Shown here in pieces: positions 52,604 through 60,956 of a stretch of 64,000 bases of DNA. A program made the position numbers and the translations under genes. The notes under the pieces were generated by a model that was not told the DNA's origin, did no database searches, and was given only the letters and a program-made list of their open reading frames with translations. The stretch comes from DASXUL01 sp036504855. GTDB lineage: Bacteria > Armatimonadota > DTGP01 > JAKQQT01. The stretch covers positions 3,614 through 67,613 of the forward strand of contig DASXUL010000181.1 in assembly GCA_036504855.1 (NCBI GenBank). The letters are read 5' to 3'. Every line of letters begins with the position of its first letter. The first letter of the stretch is position 1.

Positions 52604-52788
52604 CTAAGAGGAGGTTAGCCCAATATGCGCCACCTTGTCCGGATGGATGCCGCAGGTATCGCCTGAGAACCCGCCAAGGCCTGGAGACCTGGAGCCGAGC
52701 TTGACGCCGTAGGGCGGGTCGATGTAGACCATTCGGGCCTTACCCTTCGGCCCCTCCTTCTCCCCTTTGTTCCTGCTGGCTTGGCCGT
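52604..52788 (-). pseudogene. Remnant of a site-specific DNA methyltransferase
   Basis: One frame reads GEKEGPKGKARMVYIDPPYGVKLGS. This matches the segment around catalytic motif IV (DPPY) of type III/Mod-like adenine methyltransferases. Everything before and after is missing: upstream is the HepT remnant, and downstream is an unrelated tail with a HPDKVAHI block oddly like the INPDKVWQI of HepT. It is a short scar of a lost restriction-modification gene. Confidence 0.65.
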
Positions 52789-53141
52789 TTACTCGTAGTT
52801 CTCCCTGCCGGGGACGACGGGCGCCAGGATCGCGACGAGTTCCGGGGCGGCAACCGTGATGATCTGCCACACCTTGTCCGGGTTGATGCGGTCGTAACCG
52901 TGGATCGGCACGCTCCGCGCGCCGCCGACGGCGCTCCACGGAATTGTGGGAAGGGCGGCGCGTTCCTCGTCGGAGATGCGGGTCGCCGCCTCGCCGATGA
53001 CGCAGATGTTCCAGAAGGAGGCGTCTTGAAGCTCGGGCCTCGCATCCCATTCGGCGCGCGAAACGCCCTCGCACAACGCGACCAGCCTCCGCGCGCCGCC
53101 ACGAGCATATCCAGCAGACAGCCTGCGTCACGCGGGGGCAA
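52789..53141 (-). pseudogene. hepT: HepT-like HEPN ribonuclease, frameshifted
   Basis: Start TTG 53141 overlaps the mntA stop by 14 bases and gives PPRDAGCLLDMLVAAR, the normal HepT N-terminus. Near 53095, in a GCGGCGCGCGG run, the frame shifts. The other frame continues RRLVALCEGVSRAEW, IGEAATRIS, and ARSVPIHGYDRI (the R-X4-H-X-Y catalytic motif) to a stop at 52789. One inserted or two deleted bases would restore about 117 residues. It would be the toxin of an MntA-HepT pair; as read it is broken, unless the run is a read error or the shift is programmed. Confidence 0.8.
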
Positions 53142-53463
53142 AGATCACCTCCGCGGACTTCAAGATGTGCGCTCTCCGGATGTAGTTTCCGCTGGCTTCC
53201 ACGGCGCTCTTGTCCACAACGTCCACGGGCCGCCCCAGCAGCGTGGATAGCTCCTCTTCCATATACATGAACTTGCCGGCCCACGGCCCAGCGTCGTCGT
53301 TGCGGAAGACCACGAGGAAATCCACGTCGCTGTCCGGTCGGAAGTCGTCGCGCAGCACGGAACCGAACACGGAAAGCTCGGTTACATCGTACTTGCGGCA
53401 GATATCCCGGATGCGGTCCATCGGCAGCGGAATGCGGGTGTTGACCATTGCAATCTCGGCCAT
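53128..53463 (-). CDS. mntA: MntA-like minimal nucleotidyltransferase (antitoxin)
   Basis: 111 residues from ATG 53463 (GGAGGA upstream). It has the nucleotidyltransferase signature GSVLRDDFRPDSDVDFLV, with the Gly-Ser and two catalytic aspartates, and a later Asp in RPVDVVD. MntA proteins AMPylate and silence the HEPN RNase HepT. The gene overlaps the hepT reading frame as in intact pairs, but its partner is frameshifted. With the toxin broken, this gene may be under little selection. Confidence 0.9.
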   Translation of the reverse strand: MAEIAMVNTRIPLPMDRIRDICRKYDVTELSVFGSVLRDDFRPDSDVDFLVVFRNDDAGPWAGKFMYMEEELSTLLGRPVDVVDKSAVEASGNYIRRAHILKSAEVIFAPA

Positions 53464-53628
53464 GCAGATCCTCCCGAATCCAGTCATCGCCATCCCTGGC
53501 GCGCAGCCTACCGCAATTATGGCACGCGAGCGCAGCTTGGGCCTCATGGCGCAGAATGCTGAGTGCTGAATCCTGAATGCTCCCCCATGCTACACTCACC
53601 TTACCGCTTCGTTGGAGGTGAACGACCC

Positions 53629-55407
53629 TTGAAACGCCTTCTTGCTCTGGCGCTGCTTTGCGCTGTTTCCGCCGTTTCCGCGGCTCCGGCTTCCGCGCCG
53701 CCCGCCATCCAGCCATCTCCGTTCGGGATCGACGGCCTCAAACCCCGGTTCGGGAAGGACCTGCCCAACCTCTGGACCGTGGAAGACGAGCTGGCGAACT
53801 ACATGACGGACGCCGGCCTGCGATGGGACCGCGCCATCATCCAGTGGGACGATGTGCAGCCGGACGTGTCGAAACCCTTCGACTGGACGTTCACCGATCG
53901 GATGGCGAAGGTCTATGGCCAGCGCCCGATCTCGGCCTACTGCCTGCTGATGGGCCGCCCATCCAGTTGGAAGGCCAACCCCCATACCCCCGAGGAGCGA
54001 GCGCAGTTCGCCGATTTCGTGTACGAAACCGTGAAGCGCTACAAGGGGACGTTCCGCGTGTGGGAGATCTGGAACGAGCCGAACATCCCGGCCTTCTGGA
54101 ACCCGCCGAGCGCCGAGGACTACGCGGCGCTGCTGAAAGCCTCCTACGCCGCCGCCAAACGCGCGGACCCCACGTGCACTGTCCTCTCCGGCGGAACCAG
54201 CGGCGTGGACCTGGGCTGGATTCGGCGCGTGTTGTTCGAGCAGGGCGGCTGGGATGCGTGTGACGCCGTGGCCATCCACCCGTACTCCATGGGCGGCGGC
54301 CCCGACAGTCAGGGGCTTTCCCAATTGCTGCGCATGACGCGCGCAGCCGCCGCGAAGGGCGGCGTATCGAAGCCGATCTGGATCACCGAGGTCGGCTGGA
54401 CGACCGATACCACCCCCCAAAGCGAACTGCGCCAGGCGGAGTATATCGACCAGGAGTACTGCATCGCCCTGGCGAACGGCGTGGTGAAGACGTTCTGGTT
54501 CACCATGGGGGACTGGTCGGAGCGGTGGGGGATCATCGCCGGCAAGGACAACACCCCGGATTGGGGGTTCACCAGCACGAAGCGCCCCAAGCCCGCCTAC
54601 TACGCGCTGAAGCACCTCACGGAGGCCCTTACGCCGTCCGGCAAGCGCCCGACGTTCCTCGGCTACCTGCCGAACGCGAAGGGCGCTACGGCGATGGCTT
54701 TTCTGGCCGACGGCGACCCGAAGCAGCCCGTTGCCGTGCTCTGGAGCCCCTTCGGCGAGAAGCGCGTGCTAGCGATGCCCCAGGCAACCGGCCTCCACGC
54801 GCTGGACGCGCACGGCAAGACCGTTACGTCCCTGGACGGAAACGTGATGGTCACCGAGGTCCCCATCATCGTCACCGGCTTCCAACCCGGCGCGCTGAAA
54901 TCAGCGTCGAAGGCCGCCGACCCATCGGTCCGCAAGCCCTCGGTCAACCTGCTGCGAAACGGCGATATGGAACGGCCCGACGACGGCGGCGACGTGGCCT
55001 TCTGGAACCACGGCGCCTTCCCAAACGGCGGCAAGGACGGCAAGACGGAGTGGCTGACCGGCGGCCGCGGCCTGGGCCGCGCCCTGAGCGTTTCGGCCGC
55101 CAAGGACGCCGCCTGGAGCGGGGTCCCGGTTCCCGTTCAGCCCGGCAAAGCCTACACGCTGAAGGTCTGGGCCAAGCCCACGGCCGCCGCCGGCGAGAAC
55201 AAGGCCATCATCGCCTGGTATCGCGGCGACATGTGGGGCTGGCTCTCCCAGGCGGAGAGCGAACCTGTCGAGGGCACGGGCGACTGGCGCGAAATCACCG
55301 TCACGGCGAAGCCCCCCGAGGACGCCGTGTTCGCCCGCATCGTGTTCACCAGCAAGGACAACCCCGGCGCCATCCTTTGGGACGACGCCGCGCTGACGGA
55401 GGGGTGA
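53629..55407 (+). CDS. Secreted clan-A glycoside hydrolase (GH39/GH5-like) with C-terminal carbohydrate-binding-type domain
   Basis: 592 residues from TTG 53629, nine bases after GGAGGT. The signal peptide is KRLLALALLCAVSAVSA. In the TIM barrel (about 30-340), WEIWNEPN holds acid/base Glu150 and IWITEVGW holds nucleophile Glu254. Residues about 440-592 form a CBM4/9-like jelly roll (LLRNGDMERPDDGG, YTLKVWAKP). It resembles the hydrolase at 10371 in barrel motifs but has a different C-terminal domain. It probably acts on xylan- or mannan-type chains outside the cell. A hypothetical gene follows in the same direction. Confidence 0.9.
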   Translation: MKRLLALALLCAVSAVSAAPASAPPAIQPSPFGIDGLKPRFGKDLPNLWTVEDELANYMTDAGLRWDRAIIQWDDVQPDVSKPFDWTFTDRMAKVYGQRPISAYCLLMGRPSSWKANPHTPEERAQFADFVYETVKRYKGTFRVWEIWNEPNIPAFWNPPSAEDYAALLKASYAAAKRADPTCTVLSGGTSGVDLGWIRRVLFEQGGWDACDAVAIHPYSMGGGPDSQGLSQLLRMTRAAAAKGGVSKPIWITEVGWTTDTTPQSELRQAEYIDQEYCIALANGVVKTFWFTMGDWSERWGIIAGKDNTPDWGFTSTKRPKPAYYALKHLTEALTPSGKRPTFLGYLPNAKGATAMAFLADGDPKQPVAVLWSPFGEKRVLAMPQATGLHALDAHGKTVTSLDGNVMVTEVPIIVTGFQPGALKSASKAADPSVRKPSVNLLRNGDMERPDDGGDVAFWNHGAFPNGGKDGKTEWLTGGRGLGRALSVSAAKDAAWSGVPVPVQPGKAYTLKVWAKPTAAAGENKAIIAWYRGDMWGWLSQAESEPVEGTGDWREITVTAKPPEDAVFARIVFTSKDNPGAILWDDAALTEG

Positions 55408-55456
55408 GGGGATTCAAAGGCGCCAGGTGACGCCTATCGTCGCGAGGAGGCGCCTG

Positions 55457-56290
55457 ATGGCGATTCGGCTGGACCGTAAGCGCATCACTGTATCCACATC
55501 CACATCGCCGCTGGCGCTTGTACACGGTGAGACTGATCCATGGGAACCACGCTACCTCACGGTAAACGGCGATCGGGCCTTTGACATGGGCAACCACTGC
55601 GGTACGTGTTCTTTCCTGTTTGAACGCCTCGAAGGGGCGCCGAACGAGCGCTCTCCGGGGAGGTTGGACGGCGCGCTCCGCTCCGGGCTGCGCCGTCTAG
55701 ATGACGCCGCGCTGAACGCGGCATCGCCCCTGATCCCCAAGGGCGAGTATGACGTTATCCTGCTGGCGGCGGTCCCGAGGCTCGTTTCTCCATTTTCCGA
55801 CGCGGACTACTTCTTCCGGGAACAAGCGGACCTGTGGGGCGCCCAAGCCTGGGACTACTGGACCGGGCTGCCGCACTTTACCCATACCGCGTACTACCGC
55901 CTGCCCGACATCGCGATGGGCAAGGGCGAGATGCTCTTTCAGTTCATCGTTCCCCTGATCCCCCCGGCGCTGGCGGACGAGAAGACCGTCAAAGCCTATA
56001 TGGAGAGGCTGGAGGCTGCGGAGAGCCCGACGGCGCTCGCCGTCTCCGTCCTGGACGTGAAGCAGCCCGCGGTGTGGGGAGGAGATCAGGAGCCGGAGAT
56101 CACAAAGCACTGGTGCCTCGCGCACTTCCTGGTGGACGGCCATCACAAGGTCTGCGCCGCCGCGAGGGCGCATCGACCGATCACCTTGCTCTCCTATCTG
56201 GATCGGAATGAGGGGGCCTCGTCTCCCGACGAAATCGATGCCGCCCTGGCGGTGCTGTCGGCCGCCCCAGGGGATACCGCCTCGGCATAG
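55457..56290 (+). CDS. Hypothetical protein
   Basis: 277 residues from ATG 55457, with GAGGAGG upstream; the frame opens 30 bases earlier without a better site. No domain recognised. Visible features are NHCGTCSFLFERLEG near residue 50 (a CxxC), an aromatic-rich middle (YFFREQ, WDYWTGLPHFTHTAYY) and CLAHFLVDGHHKVCAAAR near the C-terminus with His/Cys residues that could bind metal. No signal peptide or membrane segment. It starts 49 bases after the glycoside hydrolase stop and may be in its operon. Confidence 0.75.
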   Translation: MAIRLDRKRITVSTSTSPLALVHGETDPWEPRYLTVNGDRAFDMGNHCGTCSFLFERLEGAPNERSPGRLDGALRSGLRRLDDAALNAASPLIPKGEYDVILLAAVPRLVSPFSDADYFFREQADLWGAQAWDYWTGLPHFTHTAYYRLPDIAMGKGEMLFQFIVPLIPPALADEKTVKAYMERLEAAESPTALAVSVLDVKQPAVWGGDQEPEITKHWCLAHFLVDGHHKVCAAARAHRPITLLSYLDRNEGASSPDEIDAALAVLSAAPGDTASA

Positions 56291-56330
56291 CTTTGTGCTC
56301 TGTCAGGGCGAAACTGGAAGTTAGAGCGCA

Positions 56331-56436
56331 GCCAGGCCCCGAGGGGCCGGCTCAGGAGACGAACGGCGCCTTCGCGCCGTGACATCAGGGCGCGAAGGCG
56401 CCCTTAGCTTGCACAGCCGGCCCCTCGGGGCCAGGC
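56331..56436. repeat. Palindromic repeat, type E
   Basis: Outer arms 56331-56352 and 56415-56436 (ccccgaggggccggct and complement) surround inner arms ggcgccttcgcgcc/ggcgcgaaggcgcc, giving one long cruciform-like structure. A half copy with the same tail (caggcggtcaa) lies near 32559-32587. Confidence 0.8.
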
Positions 56437-56480
56437 GATCCGGCGGTCAACCGTCGCGCATGCACGAAAGGAAGAGGATC

Positions 56481-57542
56481 TTGGCGAAGACTTTGAAGGT
56501 CGGTATCATTGGCGTGGGCGGGATAGCCGGCTCGCATTTCCCGGGGTGGCGCGCCAGCGAGCACGCGGAGTTGATCGCGATCTCCGACGTCGCTAAGCCC
56601 ACGCTCGAACGGGTGGGGGCCGAGCAGGGGATCGATCGGCTGTATGCGGACCCGCTGAAGCTGATCGCCAGCCCGGACATCGATATCGTGGACATCTGCA
56701 CGCCCAACATGTTCCACACGGAACTGGCCGTGGCGGCGCTGAACGCCGGCAAGCACGTGCTCTGCGAGAAGCCGCTGGCGCCCACGCCGGAGGACATCGG
56801 CCGGATGATCACCGCGCGCGACGCCAGCGGGAAGATGCTGATGACGGCGCAGCACTTCCGCTTCAACGGCGCCGCCCGCGCCCTGAAGGCCGAGATCGAC
56901 GGCGGCGCGCTGGGAAACGTGTACCACGCGCGCAGTTGGATGCTCCGCCGCGTGGCCGCGCCCGTGCGGCCGGGCTTCATCCTCCGCAAGAACAGCGGCG
57001 GCGGCCCGTGCATCGACATCGGGGTCCACATCCTGGACCTAACGCTCTGGATGATGGGCCACCCGCGCCCCGTTTCCGTGTCCGGCGTTACGCAGGATAA
57101 GCTGGCGCGCCAGCCGGGCGCGTTCAGCGTGTGGGGCGGCGACATCCCGCCGGAGTTCGACGTGGAGGAGTTCGCCTCCGCCTTCGTGCGCTTCGAGAAC
57201 GGCGCCACGCTGATCTTGGAGGTCTCCTGGCTGCTGCACCACAAGGTCCCCAGCGGCGTGGAGGACATGCAGATGTGGCTCTACGGCGACAAGGGCGGCT
57301 CGCACTGGCCCTCCAACGAGGTGCTCCACTCCAACTACGAAACGAAGCAACTCTCCAACACGCAACTCCTGCGCGCCGATACGAGCGTAGAGCCGCACGC
57401 CGCCGAGTGCATCGCCTTCGCGGACGCCATCGTCAACGACAAGCCCTCGCCCGTGCCGGCCGAGCAGTCCATGCATGTGGCCCGCATCCTGAACGCGCTT
57501 TACCGCAGCGCCGCCGAGGGGCGAGAGGTGCGGCTGGACTGA
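56481..57542 (+). CDS. Gfo/Idh/MocA family oxidoreductase
   Basis: 353 residues from TTG 56481, eight bases after AAAGGA; an upstream ATG at 56460 would add seven residues with no ribosome binding site. The Rossmann motif is GIIGVGGIAGSH. CEKPLAP is the EKP block, and PCIDIGVHILDLTLW has the DxGxHxxD motif of inositol/sugar dehydrogenases. It is likely to oxidise a sugar or cyclitol with NAD(P). It stands between two palindromic repeats (type E before, C within D after). Confidence 0.94.
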   Translation: MAKTLKVGIIGVGGIAGSHFPGWRASEHAELIAISDVAKPTLERVGAEQGIDRLYADPLKLIASPDIDIVDICTPNMFHTELAVAALNAGKHVLCEKPLAPTPEDIGRMITARDASGKMLMTAQHFRFNGAARALKAEIDGGALGNVYHARSWMLRRVAAPVRPGFILRKNSGGGPCIDIGVHILDLTLWMMGHPRPVSVSGVTQDKLARQPGAFSVWGGDIPPEFDVEEFASAFVRFENGATLILEVSWLLHHKVPSGVEDMQMWLYGDKGGSHWPSNEVLHSNYETKQLSNTQLLRADTSVEPHAAECIAFADAIVNDKPSPVPAEQSMHVARILNALYRSAAEGREVRLD

Positions 57543-57559
57543 GGCTTCTGCCCCTCCTG

Positions 57560-57785
57560 CCCCGCAAGTGGATTCGCTGGCAACGACGGGCGCGCAGTCT
57601 GCCGTCATACCCGTGGGTTGAAACCCACTTCTGAGGGCTTTGCCATGAAGGCCCTGAAGGGCCAACCGAACGGACATCGGTCCGATCCCAGGGCCTTCGG
57701 GCGCTTCATGGCCGAAGGCCCGTAGACGGGGGTTTCAACCCACGGCCTTGGCGCCGTTCGTTGCCCGCGAGTTCACGCACTGGGG
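57560..57785. repeat. Nested palindromic repeats: type C (57611-57745) inside type D arms
   Basis: The outer arms (57560-57587 and 57756-57785; ggcaacgac/cgttgcc words) resemble those at 24596-24714. The inner element begins ccgtgggttgaaacccac, ends gtttcaacccacgg, and shares ctacggg/cccgtagac and gccctgaagggcc words with 29180-29340. It separates the Gfo/Idh gene from the convergent beta-helix gene. Confidence 0.8.
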
Positions 57786-57818
57786 CGAAACCTCCCGCCT
57801 GAACCAGCCGATCCGGCA

Positions 57819-59264
57819 TCAGAGGTTCGCCCGCTTCCAAGAGTCTACCGCGTCCGTGAGGCGGATGGGGGCGGCGCCCCCGGTCTGCAACCCGCCGGCG
57901 ATTCTGAGGGCGAGGATGGCGTCCGCGGCAGTGAGGAGGCCGTCGCCGTTGAAGTCGCCGGGCAGGGCTTTTGGTAGCTCGTAGGCGCCGAGGTCCCACC
58001 GCGCGCCCTGCGGGCGCGGGCGGCCGTCCAGGTCAACGGGCGCGTCCGGGCGGTTCGTTCCGGCATCCACGGCCGGGGAAGCGGCGGGCACGCGGAAGTC
58101 GAACGGGGCCAGCGCGGGGGAAAGGAACAGCGGGTCGGCGGTGAGGGAATGGGCGTCGTTTCCGGTGGCGGCCTGCCACTGGGCGCGCGTCCAGAACGGC
58201 CCGATGTCCTCGTTCGTGGCGGCGTAATCGCCGGCGGCGCTGCGCAGCAGGTTGTAGTCCGAGACCACGGAGGAATCGCTGTCGATTTCGATGGCGCCCC
58301 GCGCTCCGCCCGCCAGGATGTTGTTCACTACGGCGTTGTTCGTGCTGCCGTTCTTGAGGGAGACGCACCACCGCCCCTCGCCGGGCCGGAAGTACACCGT
58401 GTTGTTGACGATCGCGTTGTCCTTGCAGCCGTACTGGGTGGGATTCGGCTGCCCGTTTCCGTTGTCCCAGCCGGAGATGCCGCCGGCCAGGTTGTTGTAG
58501 AGCAGGTTGTTGGAGATCAGCGAATTCCGCACGCTGGCGAGGTTGATGGCCGCTCCGCCCGCCGCGCCGTTGTTGAAGCACACGTTGCCCGTGATGATCG
58601 CCCCCTGGGTGATGCCGTCGCCGGCCGTTCCGAAGGAGGCGTCCTGTTCGTCCGGATCGGCGTTCAGTTGGATGCCGCTGGCGTGGTTGTCGTGCGCCGC
58701 GTTGAAGCGCACGATGGAGCGGTCTCCGCTGTTGGAAAGGTACACGCCGTGCTCCGCCTTGGAGCCGGCGCATTCGTTGTACTCCAGCAGCGTGTCGTCG
58801 CTGTAGTCCGAGAAGATGCCCCACGTGCCGTTGTTGAGGCAGCGGCAGCGGCGGATGGCGACTCCGTTCGATGCGTCGATGCGCACGCCTGCGCGGTAGG
58901 CGTTCTGGATGGTGAAGCCGTCCAGGATGACGTGATCGGCATACGAGATGAACACGAGGTCGCGGTTCGAGGAGTTGGTGACCGTCGATCCGTCCAGCAC
59001 GGCGAGGCCGGGGTGCACCGCCTGGTAGGTGATGGGGGCCGCGGCCGTTCCGCCGCGCGCGGGCCGCAACACCTCTCGGTACGTTCCGTCCGCCACGAGC
59101 GCCGTGTCGCCCGGCGCCAGCGTTGCCGCGGCATGGCTCAAGGTCTTCCATGGCGCGCCGGCGGCGCCCGATGCGGAATCGGAGCCGGCGGGGGAAACGG
59201 AATACGTGGCCGCCGCGGCGCGCGCGGCCGCCAGCGCGAGGGCCAGCCAGAGCGGACGGAACAT
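57819..59264 (-). CDS. Secreted right-handed beta-helix protein with C-terminal dockerin-like motif
   Basis: 481 residues from ATG 59264 (GGGAGG upstream), with signal peptide MFRPLWLALALAAARAAAA. It opens with the DUF1565-type YSVSPAGSDSASGA block. About ten parallel beta-helix coils follow (GVRIDASNGVAIRRC, NNLLYNN, VVNNILAGG), as in polysaccharide lyases and mannuronan epimerase-like proteins. The C-terminus carries one calcium loop, GDFNGDGLLTAADAILALR, a single half of a type I dockerin. Activity is likely on pectin or alginate-like polymers but not shown. No cohesin or scaffoldin is seen, so the dockerin half may serve as a surface anchor. Confidence 0.85.
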   Translation of the reverse strand: MFRPLWLALALAAARAAAATYSVSPAGSDSASGAAGAPWKTLSHAAATLAPGDTALVADGTYREVLRPARGGTAAAPITYQAVHPGLAVLDGSTVTNSSNRDLVFISYADHVILDGFTIQNAYRAGVRIDASNGVAIRRCRCLNNGTWGIFSDYSDDTLLEYNECAGSKAEHGVYLSNSGDRSIVRFNAAHDNHASGIQLNADPDEQDASFGTAGDGITQGAIITGNVCFNNGAAGGAAINLASVRNSLISNNLLYNNLAGGISGWDNGNGQPNPTQYGCKDNAIVNNTVYFRPGEGRWCVSLKNGSTNNAVVNNILAGGARGAIEIDSDSSVVSDYNLLRSAAGDYAATNEDIGPFWTRAQWQAATGNDAHSLTADPLFLSPALAPFDFRVPAASPAVDAGTNRPDAPVDLDGRPRPQGARWDLGAYELPKALPGDFNGDGLLTAADAILALRIAGGLQTGGAAPIRLTDAVDSWKRANL

Positions 59265-59401
59265 GGGCGCCTCCCGAGTGAACCAGGGCCGGGTGCGGCG
59301 GCCTCGCCGCCGCCACTTGGCTTATTCCACTCCGCGCCCGCGCCTACACTCCACAGCCCGCCGCATCCTGGATGAACGCCGGCGGGCAGGACGTTCGGAC
59401 C

Positions 59402-60283
59402 CTATTCGGGGGCGCTTCCATCCGCCGGTGGGCGGTCGGCCGGGCCCGATGCGTTGGAGAGGGTGGCGAACTCCTGCATGGTGAGGGTCTCGCCGCGGCG
59501 CTGGGGGTCGATGCCGGCGGCGGCGAGGGCGGCGCGGGCCGTGTCCTTGCCGATGGCCGTGGCCAGGGCGTTGCCCAGGGTCTTTCGCCGCTGGCCGAAG
59601 GCGCCGCGAACGACAACCTCGAAGCGGTGGGGGTCATTCACATTCACCGGGGGAGTGAGGTGGGGGCGCAGGCGCACGATGGCGGAATCGACGTTCGGGG
59701 CCGGGTGAAACGCGCCGCGCGGGACCTTGCCAACAATCTCGGCGGAGGCGCGGAACTGCGTATACACGCTGAGGCTGCCGTAATCCGGCGAGCCCGGACC
59801 CGCTTGCAGGCGCAGCGCCACCTCCTGCTGCACCAGCACCACGATGCTCTTCCACAGCGCGCCGGTTTGCAGGAGCTTCAGCAGGATCGGCGAGGTGATG
59901 TAGTAGGGGACGTTCGCCACCACGGTGGCGGGCAGCGGATGCAGGAATTCATCCGCGAAGGCCGGCAGGTCGAGCTTCAGGAAATCCGCGTGGTGGATGC
60001 GAACGTTGGGGTGCGCCCGCACGGTTTCGGCCAGCACGCGCACGAAGCCCGCATCCAGTTCCACGCCCTGAACGTGCGCCGCGCGCTGGGCGAGGAGGGC
60101 CGTCAGAAACCCGAGGCCGGGCCCCACCTCCAGCACGGCCTCAACGCCGGTGAGCTCCGCGGCGGCCACGATGCTGTTCAGGGCCGCCTCGTCCAGCAAG
60201 AAGTTCTGCCCCAGCCCCTTGAGGGCGGCCAGACCGTGGCGCCTCAGGAGGTTCGCTACTGCTTTGGGGGTGTAAGATGGCAC
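59402..60283 (-). CDS. rsmA: 16S rRNA dimethyladenosine transferase RsmA/KsgA
   Basis: 293 residues from GTG 60283, whose first base is the last base of the def stop (TAGTG). It shows KGLGQNFLLDEAAL, VLEVGPGLGFLT (SAM motif I) and the adenine-binding motif IV VANVPYYITSPI. It dimethylates A1518 and A1519 of 16S rRNA late in 30S assembly. Length is slightly above the E. coli protein (273). Its coupling with peptide deformylase is unusual and ties two translation-related enzymes together. Confidence 0.96.
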   Translation of the reverse strand: MPSYTPKAVANLLRRHGLAALKGLGQNFLLDEAALNSIVAAAELTGVEAVLEVGPGLGFLTALLAQRAAHVQGVELDAGFVRVLAETVRAHPNVRIHHADFLKLDLPAFADEFLHPLPATVVANVPYYITSPILLKLLQTGALWKSIVVLVQQEVALRLQAGPGSPDYGSLSVYTQFRASAEIVGKVPRGAFHPAPNVDSAIVRLRPHLTPPVNVNDPHRFEVVVRGAFGQRRKTLGNALATAIGKDTARAALAAAGIDPQRRGETLTMQEFATLSNASGPADRPPADGSAPE

Positions 60284-60777
60284 TAGGCGATCTGGGCTTC
60301 CCGCTCGTTCAGGTTGTCATCCGACATCCGCAGCGAGCCGGGCAGAGCCTTGTCCGTGAACAGGATGCCGTACAGATGGTCGTTTTCGTGCTGGAACACG
60401 CGCGCCTGGAACCCTTCGACGGTGCGTTTGTGGCGCTTACCATTCTCATCCAGCCAGGCGACGGTGAGCTTAACGGCGCGCGGCACGTCGCCGAGCAGGC
60501 GCGGGATGCTGAGGCAACCCTCGTTTCCCACTTCCTCGCCGGCGGTGCGGATGATGCGCGGATTGATGACGGCCTTAGGGCCGTCGCCAATGTCATAGAC
60601 GAAGAGGCGGATGAGGCGGCCCACCTGTGGGGCGGCGAGCCCCACGCCATAGGCGGCCTCCATCGTCTCGCTCATATCCCGGACCAGGTTCTTGATCTCG
60701 GGCGTAATGTGGTCTATCTCCTCCGTCTTGGAACGGAGGGCAGGGTCCTGGTAGGTCAGTATTTCGAGCAAAGCCAT
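60283..60777 (-). CDS. def: Peptide deformylase
   Basis: 164 residues. All three motifs are present: GVGLAAPQVG, EGCLSIP (metal Cys) and QHENDHLYGIL (two metal His and catalytic Glu). It removes the formyl group from nascent proteins. There is no Shine-Dalgarno sequence before the ATG; a TATAAT box ends 10 bases upstream, predicting a leaderless or nearly leaderless mRNA. Its stop overlaps rsmA by one base. The usual partner gene fmt is not here. Confidence 0.97.
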   Translation of the reverse strand: MALLEILTYQDPALRSKTEEIDHITPEIKNLVRDMSETMEAAYGVGLAAPQVGRLIRLFVYDIGDGPKAVINPRIIRTAGEEVGNEGCLSIPRLLGDVPRAVKLTVAWLDENGKRHKRTVEGFQARVFQHENDHLYGILFTDKALPGSLRMSDDNLNEREAQIA

Positions 60778-60787
60778 AACGCCTATA

Positions 60788-60817
60788 ATTATACGAAATC
60801 CAGATGCCGATGGTCGA
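60788..60817 (-). promoter_or_regulatory. Promoter of def-rsmA
   Basis: On the minus strand, TCGACC (60817-60812) and a consensus TATAAT (60793-60788) are 18 bases apart. Only 10 bases separate the -10 box from the def ATG, so transcription should begin about 3-4 bases before the start codon. Confidence 0.6.
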
Positions 60818-60870
60818 ACGAGCCGGCGGCCCTGGTAGGCCCTTCACCCCCACGCTCGCGCAAATCGTTA

Positions 60871-60876
60871 TATAAT
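60871..60876 (+). promoter_or_regulatory. -10 candidate for the GcvH-PAS gene
   Basis: A consensus TATAAT on the plus strand lies 81 bases before the ATG at 60957 in an AT-rich patch. No good -35 box is visible. Confidence 0.35.
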
Positions 60877-60956
60877 GCTCATACGGATTTGCGCGGCGGC
60901 CGATTCGCGTGTGGCCGCTTCACCCATTCCACTCCATTTGCGGAAAGTGATGGCGT

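Noticed and set aside
57819..59264. Cellulosomal enzyme
   Set aside because: Only half a dockerin is present and no cohesin or scaffoldin is in the window.
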